Shown here piece after piece: positions 5,870-9,611 of a stretch of DNA of 9,611 nt. The notes beneath the pieces are model-generated. The model was not told where the DNA came from. It was given only the letters and a program-made list of their open reading frames with translations, and did no database searches. Source of the DNA: Acidobacteriota bacterium. GTDB taxonomy: Bacteria; Acidobacteriota; Blastocatellia; Pyrinomonadales; Pyrinomonadaceae. A program made the position numbers and the translations under genes. Where the stretch lies: NCBI GenBank assembly GCA_013698055.1, contig JACCVS010000584.1:1-9611 (forward strand), written 5' to 3'. Position 1 is the stretch's first letter, and every line of letters starts with the position of its first letter.

Positions 5870-6148
5870 ATGTTCGGGAAGAAGACCATCACATGCCCTG
5901 CCGGACAATGGACGACCATCATCCGGTCGCGCTTTGCGCAGATGCCTGCAATCTGGGAGATTCATCTCCATTCGGAAGAAGGCGACGTTGCGGGCGAGTT
6001 CGAGGAAACGAAGTCCAAGTGGGTTTTCCCGGGACAGCCCGTTAGCGGGCAGCTTCGCGAGCGTCTGACCTTCGAGCGCGGTTATTTGAACACATTCTAT
6101 TTGGTACGGATCAGGCCGCGAACGCCGGTCACGGCAGAGATTCGATGA
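5870..6148 (+). CDS. Small conserved-looking protein of unknown function
   Basis: A 92-residue protein with no signal peptide and no membrane helix. It looks all-beta: TITCPAGQWTTII, IWEIHLHS, VAGEFEETKSKWVFP, VSGQLRERLTFERG, FYLVRIRP and TAEIR. Regular alternation of hydrophobic and polar residues, with a single cysteine (C9), suggests a small cytoplasmic beta-sandwich or barrel. I think similar hypothetical proteins occur in acidobacteria but cannot name a family. The purine-rich GAGAGAGATG (5854-5863) gives a plausible ribosome site before ATG 5870. An overlapping frame from 5862 has no domain-like sequence. It stands alone on the plus strand and converges on the HxlR-type gene 33 bp downstream. 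Confidence 0.7.
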   Translation: MFGKKTITCPAGQWTTIIRSRFAQMPAIWEIHLHSEEGDVAGEFEETKSKWVFPGQPVSGQLRERLTFERGYLNTFYLVRIRPRTPVTAEIR

Positions 6149-6181
6149 GCGTTTTCGAGCGACCTCAATGCTGACAGCAAC

Positions 6182-6622
6182 TCACAACAACACAATCGAA
6201 TCATCCCTCTCCCGACGCCGCGTGGGCCCGCGTGCCGGTTCGATATCAGTTTTGTGCGGGCAGGCTTCGCAGTAATCGCCGAGGCGTTCTTTGCGGTCTT
6301 CGCATTCGTTGCAGTCGAGGGATTGACCCAGAAGTCTGAGGGCATCGAGGAAGGGCAGGAGCCGTCGCCCGCGCGTTGTCAGTGCGTATTCGACGTGCGG
6401 CGGGCTGCCGCCCAAGTCGTGGCGCTCGATCAAGGCGTCGCGCTGCATGTCACGCAGGCGACCGACCAGTGTGCGGCTGCTAATGGGATGCAGCGCCGCC
6501 AGCAACTCGGTCGTGCGCCTCGGCCCCGAAACCAGATCGCGCACCACGAGCATCGTCCATTTGTCGCCCACCAACTGTAGCGCGCCCGCCACAGGGCACC
6601 CATCGCCTTCGCGTCGTCGCAC
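6182..6622 (-). CDS. HxlR-family winged-helix regulator with a four-cysteine tail
   Basis: A 146-residue DNA-binding protein. The core (about 8-95) is typical of HxlR: GCPVAGALQLVGDKWTMLVVRDL, then RRTTELLAALHPISSRTLVGRL with PISSRTL as recognition helix, and a wing ending VEYALTTRGRRLLPFLDAL. C9 is the conserved N-terminal cysteine of the family, often redox or electrophile sensing. Unusual for HxlR is the region 104-121, C-N-E-C then ten residues then C-E-A-C, a CxxC-x10-CxxC pair that could hold zinc or an iron-sulfur cluster. An arginine-rich end follows. The start is GTG 6622, strongly supported by GAGGAGGAG (6628-6636 on the minus strand), 5 nt upstream. Its promoter must lie in or beyond the 21-bp repeat array that starts only 30 bp upstream. 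The target is unknown. Confidence 0.88.
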   Translation of the reverse strand: MRRREGDGCPVAGALQLVGDKWTMLVVRDLVSGPRRTTELLAALHPISSRTLVGRLRDMQRDALIERHDLGGSPPHVEYALTTRGRRLLPFLDALRLLGQSLDCNECEDRKERLGDYCEACPHKTDIEPARGPTRRRERDDSIVLL

Positions 6623-6651
6623 CGCAACTCCTCCTCAAACCTTGAAACTGT

Positions 6652-6882
6652 GAAACTTGCTCATATAACCGCGAAACTTTCTCTCTAATCTGTGAAAGAT
6701 ACTCACATAAACGCAAAACTTCACTTCTCAAGCGTGAAAGGTCTCTTCTAAAGTCCGAAAGTTACTCTCTAAACGATGAAAGCTGCTCACTAAAGAGTAA
6801 AAGTTCACTTCTAAATCCTAAAACCTGACCGTATAAAGGTGAAATCTGGCCGTATAACGCTGGAAGTTCTCTGCTAAAAGGC
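6652..6882. repeat. Tandem array of eleven degenerate 21-bp repeats
   Basis: Eleven head-to-tail units of exactly 21 bp, with no indels, starting at 6652, 6673, 6694 and so on to 6862. An 8-bp partial unit (6644-6651) precedes them. The consensus is roughly GAAAGTTNCTCTCTAAANNGT. The A bases at positions 3, 4 and 16 and the T at position 7 are the same in all eleven. Positions 13-15 switch between CTA-type (most units) and TAT/CAT-type (units 1, 3, 9, 10). Two frames are nearly open: on the minus strand heptads such as RLYEQVS, QIREKVS and RLCEYLS (one TAA, unit 6), and on the plus strand heptads such as ESYSLND (one TGA, unit 9). Both follow simply from a 21-bp period, so I treat the array as non-coding. 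It occupies the promoter side of the HxlR-type gene. Confidence 0.9.
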
Positions 6883-7135
6883 GTCAGACATTCCCTCAAG
6901 TAGAAATGGCGAGATTGCTTCTGTAAACCTTCATGATTCTTGCTTGACGGCTCATAAGATTAACATAAAGCCCGGCTGTTACGGCCATCTCACGAAATAA
7001 TTTAAGAGGTTTTCACTGCTTAGATTTGACGAAACGGTAAAAGATTTCTAGGCTTAACAACTGCTCCCGGCGCTCCCGCTCAGGCTGCCGGGAAAACAGC
7101 TTGCAAAAATCCACCGCGAAAGTTGAGGAAGCCTC
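6883..7135. other. Intergenic leader of the POTRA-repeat gene
   Basis: No gene is visible. It is AT-rich to about 7060, then contains a possible promoter (7026-7054) and a GC hairpin, CCCGGC (7066-7071) with GCCGGG (7087-7092), around a 15-base loop in what would be the 5' untranslated region. The hairpin is followed by AAAA rather than T residues, so it is not an obvious terminator. GAGGAA (7125-7130) is the ribosome site of the next gene. Confidence 0.5.
7026..7054 (+). promoter_or_regulatory. Possible sigma-70-type promoter for the POTRA-repeat gene
   Basis: TTGACG (7026-7031) matches the -35 consensus at five of six bases. TAGGCT (7049-7054) follows at the ideal 17-bp spacing and keeps the first two and last bases of the -10 box. 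It is 82 bp before the GTG start and on the correct strand. The -10 is poor, so confidence is moderate. Confidence 0.4.
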
Positions 7136-8542
7136 GTGAAAATCTCTCATCATACTTCTCAAAGACAATCTGCGATTTTTGGCGCACTGAGCTGTCTTGC
7201 TCCTCCGTGTGTTTTCTTGATGGCTCTTTTGATGTTCGCGCCCTGTGCTTATGCCCAGAAACAGGTGCCTGCGAAGACGATTCGACTGAGCAGCGTCGAA
7301 GTTTCAGGTTTGCAGCGCATCACCAAGGAACAAACCATCACCGCGAGTGGCTTACAGGTTGGGCAGACCATTGACGTTGAGATGCTGGACGCGGCGGCGC
7401 AGAGACTCGTCAGTAGCGGACTCTTCACAAATATCAGCTATCGTCTTCGCGGCACCACCGACAAAGCGATTGTGACGTTTGAGGTCGAAGAGCCGAAGGG
7501 AAAAGGCCTGCCGGTCGTCTTCGATAACTTCGTCTGGTTTACAGAGGGAGAAATTATTGATGCCGTTCGTCGTGAACTGCCGACCTTTGATGGGACTGCG
7601 CTCGAATCCAGCACCGTCTTGGGCGGCATAACTCGCGCCTTAGAGCAATTATTAAAGGAGCGGAAGATTCAAGGCGAGGTTGAATACACGCCATCAGCCG
7701 ATCTGTCGGGCGGGAACGCCAAACACGTCTTCAGCGTCAAGGGGACGAACGTAAAAATCTGCGCGGTGCGTTTTCCGGGAACGGCCAGCGTGCAGGAGAG
7801 CGAGCTGGCAAAACATTCCAAGCCGCTGATGGCAAGCGAATACTCACAGGAGTTTGTCAGCGCCTTTGCCTTTGCCAACCTGATTCCCGTTTACCGTGAG
7901 CGCGGGCATTTGCGCGCCAGCTTCAAACAGCCTTCGGCAAAGCTCGGAATGGAAGCGAGCGAGAGTTGCAAGGATGAGATCGTCGTCACTTTGCCCGTGG
8001 ATGAAGGCAGCGCTTACTCCTGGGACAAAGCGGAATGGTCGGGCAACGATTCATACACGGCTCAGGAACTGGAGTCAGCATTGGCTATGAAACCGGGAGA
8101 ACTCGCTAACGGCTTAAAGATTGATGACGGCGTGAGAGCCGTGCAGAAGATTCACGGCAAAAAGGGATACCTTCGAGCCAGAGCGAAGGCAGAGCCGATT
8201 TTTGATGACGCGAACCGGCGCGTTGCTTATCGCTTCTCCATTACCGAAGGCCCGCAGTTTCGGATGGGCACGCTCAAAATCACAGGTATTCACGATGATG
8301 TTGCATTGAATCTGAAGCATCGTTGGAAGCTGCGAGGAGGGGGAGTGTATGACGATTCTTACCTTGAGGAGTTTACTAAAAAGGATGTCAGCGAGGTGCT
8401 TGACTCGGCCATGAGAGAAGGAAAAATCAGGCCCGGCTCGCGGCTTAAGATAGATAACTCTGTAAATCTAAACAATCAGGCGTTGACCGTTGACGTGCAA
8501 CTCAATTTTAAGAGCGCAGCTTCACCGCCCGCTTCTCCTTAA
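7136..8542 (+). CDS. Exported protein of tandem POTRA-like repeats, no beta-barrel
   Basis: A 468-residue protein with a signal peptide (hydrophobic 12-36, likely cleavage AYA|Q at 40) and then about five POTRA-like repeats: 49-118 (SSVEVSGLQRITKEQTITA, then LVSSGLFTNISYRL), about 124-203, 206-290 (VRFPGTASVQESEL, then YRERGHLRASF), 292-372 (KAEWSGNDSYTAQELESAL, then YLRARAK, FSITEGP) and 375-458. POTRA domains are periplasmic modules of BamA/TamA-type outer-membrane assembly proteins that handle unfolded barrel substrates. BamA also has five, but here the sequence ends at 468 with a short Ser/Pro tail and no barrel. It may be a soluble partner, a BamA paralogue that lost its barrel, or a family of its own. 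GTG 7136 has GAGGAA 5 nt upstream. It converges on the sigma-54 regulator gene, with 9 bp between stops and no terminator. Confidence 0.8.
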   Translation: MKISHHTSQRQSAIFGALSCLAPPCVFLMALLMFAPCAYAQKQVPAKTIRLSSVEVSGLQRITKEQTITASGLQVGQTIDVEMLDAAAQRLVSSGLFTNISYRLRGTTDKAIVTFEVEEPKGKGLPVVFDNFVWFTEGEIIDAVRRELPTFDGTALESSTVLGGITRALEQLLKERKIQGEVEYTPSADLSGGNAKHVFSVKGTNVKICAVRFPGTASVQESELAKHSKPLMASEYSQEFVSAFAFANLIPVYRERGHLRASFKQPSAKLGMEASESCKDEIVVTLPVDEGSAYSWDKAEWSGNDSYTAQELESALAMKPGELANGLKIDDGVRAVQKIHGKKGYLRARAKAEPIFDDANRRVAYRFSITEGPQFRMGTLKITGIHDDVALNLKHRWKLRGGGVYDDSYLEEFTKKDVSEVLDSAMREGKIRPGSRLKIDNSVNLNNQALTVDVQLNFKSAASPPASP

Positions 8543-8551
8543 ATCCCTGGC

Positions 8552-9611
8552 TCACGAACGCGGGTCAATGTTGTAAGTCTTAATCTTGGAATTGAGCGTC
8601 GTTGCGTTCATCCCCAAAAGTCTAGCGGCGCGCGATTGATGTCCGCCGGTCTGTTCCAGAGCGCGGCGAATCAGATCAATCTCGAAACGGCGCACTTCGT
8701 CGTAGAAGTTGATGCCGCGCCCGATGTCCAGAAGCGAGCCGCCGCTTGCGCCTTCCTGCATGACCGCCCTTGCCGTTTGCGGATCACTAATCTCGGCGCG
8801 CAGGCATTCGCGCGTGACCTCGGAGCTGGGAGCGATCACGACCGCGCGCTCGATGGCGTTTTCAAGCTCGCGGACATTGCCTGGCCACGAGTAGGCTTCG
8901 AGGAGCGCGAGCACTTCAGGGTTGAGTTGCTCCGACACCTGACGACCGTTCTCTTCGTTGTATTTATGAATGAAGTGTTGCGCCAGCGGCAGGATGTCCA
9001 CGCGCCTATCGCGCAACGGCGGCAACTCAATCGGCACAACCGAGAGACGATAGTAGAGGTCTTCGCGGAACGTGCCCTGCTTGACGGCATCTTTCAAATC
9101 AATGTTGGTCGCCGCGATGATCCGCACGTCAACGCGGCGCGGGCTGGTGTCGCCAAGCGGCGTAAACTCCCGCTCCTGTATCACGCGCAAGAGACGCGCC
9201 TGCGTTTCGGGCGGAATGTCACCGATCTCGTCAAGGAAGATTGAGCCGCCGTCGGCCACTTCAAACAAACCTTTTTTGGCGGCGACCGCGCCCGTGAAAG
9301 CGCCGCGTGTGTGGCCGAAGAGTTCTGATTCCAATAGTTCTGAAGGAATGTTGGAGCTGTTGACAGTGACGAACTGGCGCGGAGCGCGCGGGCTGCCTTC
9401 GTGAATGGCTTTGGCGATTAATTCCTTACCTGTGCCGCTCTCACCCGTGATGAGGACGGTCGAGCGCGCGGGCGCAACCTGATCCACCAACCGGAAGACT
9501 TCCTGCATCGCGTCGGAATGGCCGACCATCTCGCCGCGATCAACGGCGCGGCTCATCGCGCGCCTAAGCGTCTGACGCTCTTCCTCTTTGCGACGGCGCT
9601 TGATACCAGCC
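8552..9611 (-). CDS. Sigma-54-dependent transcriptional activator (AAA+ and Fis domains), runs off the right edge
   Basis: Enhancer-binding protein that uses ATP hydrolysis to open sigma-54 RNA polymerase promoters. The frame is open to the window edge. Reading in from there, a charged helix AGIKRRRKEEERQTLRRA precedes the M at 9556, so the true start and any N-terminal sensory domain lie outside. Numbering from that M: Walker A GESGTGKE (38-45), GAFTGA loop (85-90, intact, the sigma-54 contact), Walker B SIFLDEIGD (105-113), sensor I AATN (148-151), arginine-finger region FREDLYYRL (163-171), sensor II PGNVREL (225-231), and a Fis-type helix-turn-helix at about 306-326 (HQSRAARLLGMNATTLNSKI). 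All signature residues are present, so it should be a working activator. The visible linker would suit a receiver, GAF or FHA domain upstream, which cannot be told. The target promoters are unknown; I saw no clear sigma-54 promoter in the window. Confidence 0.93.
   Translation of the reverse strand, partial: AGIKRRRKEEERQTLRRAMSRAVDRGEMVGHSDAMQEVFRLVDQVAPARSTVLITGESGTGKELIAKAIHEGSPRAPRQFVTVNSSNIPSELLESELFGHTRGAFTGAVAAKKGLFEVADGGSIFLDEIGDIPPETQARLLRVIQEREFTPLGDTSPRRVDVRIIAATNIDLKDAVKQGTFREDLYYRLSVVPIELPPLRDRRVDILPLAQHFIHKYNEENGRQVSEQLNPEVLALLEAYSWPGNVRELENAIERAVVIAPSSEVTRECLRAEISDPQTARAVMQEGASGGSLLDIGRGINFYDEVRRFEIDLIRRALEQTGGHQSRAARLLGMNATTLNSKIKTYNIDPRS

Noticed and set aside
6480..6731. Minus-strand open frame with heptads (RLCEYLS, QIREKVS, RLYEQVS) as a coiled-coil gene
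   Set aside because: The heptads come directly from the 21-bp repeat. A plus-strand frame is equally open, the minus frame has a TAA in unit 6, and its 3' half runs out of frame over the well-supported HxlR gene.
6652..6882. CRISPR array
   Set aside because: The units are contiguous 21-mers with degenerate sequence. There are no conserved repeats separated by unique spacers, and no cas genes are near.
7066..7092. Rho-independent terminator
   Set aside because: The CCCGGC/GCCGGG stem has a 15-base loop and is followed by AAAA, not T residues. No plus-strand gene ends just before it.
8636..9244. 202-codon plus-strand open frame
   Set aside because: It lies wholly antisense to the sigma-54 activator, whose motifs are all intact. 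A long open antisense frame is common in GC-rich genes.
9553..9611. Possible split or frameshift of the sigma-54 regulator near the M at 9556
   Set aside because: Careful re-reading of the reverse complement shows the linker (RRRKEEERQTLRRA) is in the same frame as the AAA+ domain. The gene is continuous to the window edge.

Overview
The window is bacterial, most likely from an acidobacterium of the class Blastocatellia. This rests on recognition, not on a search. The protein at 4295-5014 opens with a CPxC...YC.ADGTLL zinc-ribbon signature that I associate with that group. The window also holds a sigma-54 AAA+ regulator, several unclassified exported proteins, and a POTRA protein that implies a Gram-negative envelope.

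Layout. (1) 1-540 minus: the N-terminal part of a 3-hydroxyacyl-CoA dehydrogenase running off the left edge, divergent from (2) trxB, a thioredoxin reductase with a C-terminal extension (772-1872), followed by a small exported protein of unknown function (1899-2552). (3) About 2553-4294 is an AT-richer accessory patch. It holds a decayed exported-protein gene with three apparent lesions, a well-formed attC-like recombination site (3297-3406), a YefM/YoeB-type toxin-antitoxin pair with its TGTACA operator, the left half of a second attC-like site (4055-4103), and the orphan 3' end of another gene. I read this as a remnant of an integron-type gene-cassette array with no integrase in view. (4) 4295-5731 is a two-gene operon: a zinc-ribbon/transmembrane/SPOR protein and an exported amidase, both pointing to peptidoglycan. 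(5) 5870-6148 is a small unknown protein, convergent with an HxlR-type regulator (6182-6622 minus). (6) The 513-bp gap between the HxlR gene and the next gene contains eleven degenerate tandem copies of a 21-bp unit. (7) 7136-8542 encodes an exported protein made of POTRA-like repeats without a beta-barrel. It converges, across 9 bp, on (8) a sigma-54-dependent AAA+/Fis regulator that runs off the right edge.

Main result: the attC-like site at 3297-3406 can be folded by eye into the standard attC hairpin, with two extrahelical bases spaced as in classical aadA-type attC sites. A second, similar half-site lies just after the toxin gene. The toxin-antitoxin pair therefore looks like a mobile integron cassette. 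Second result: the 21-bp minisatellite upstream of the HxlR gene, which no annotated feature explains.
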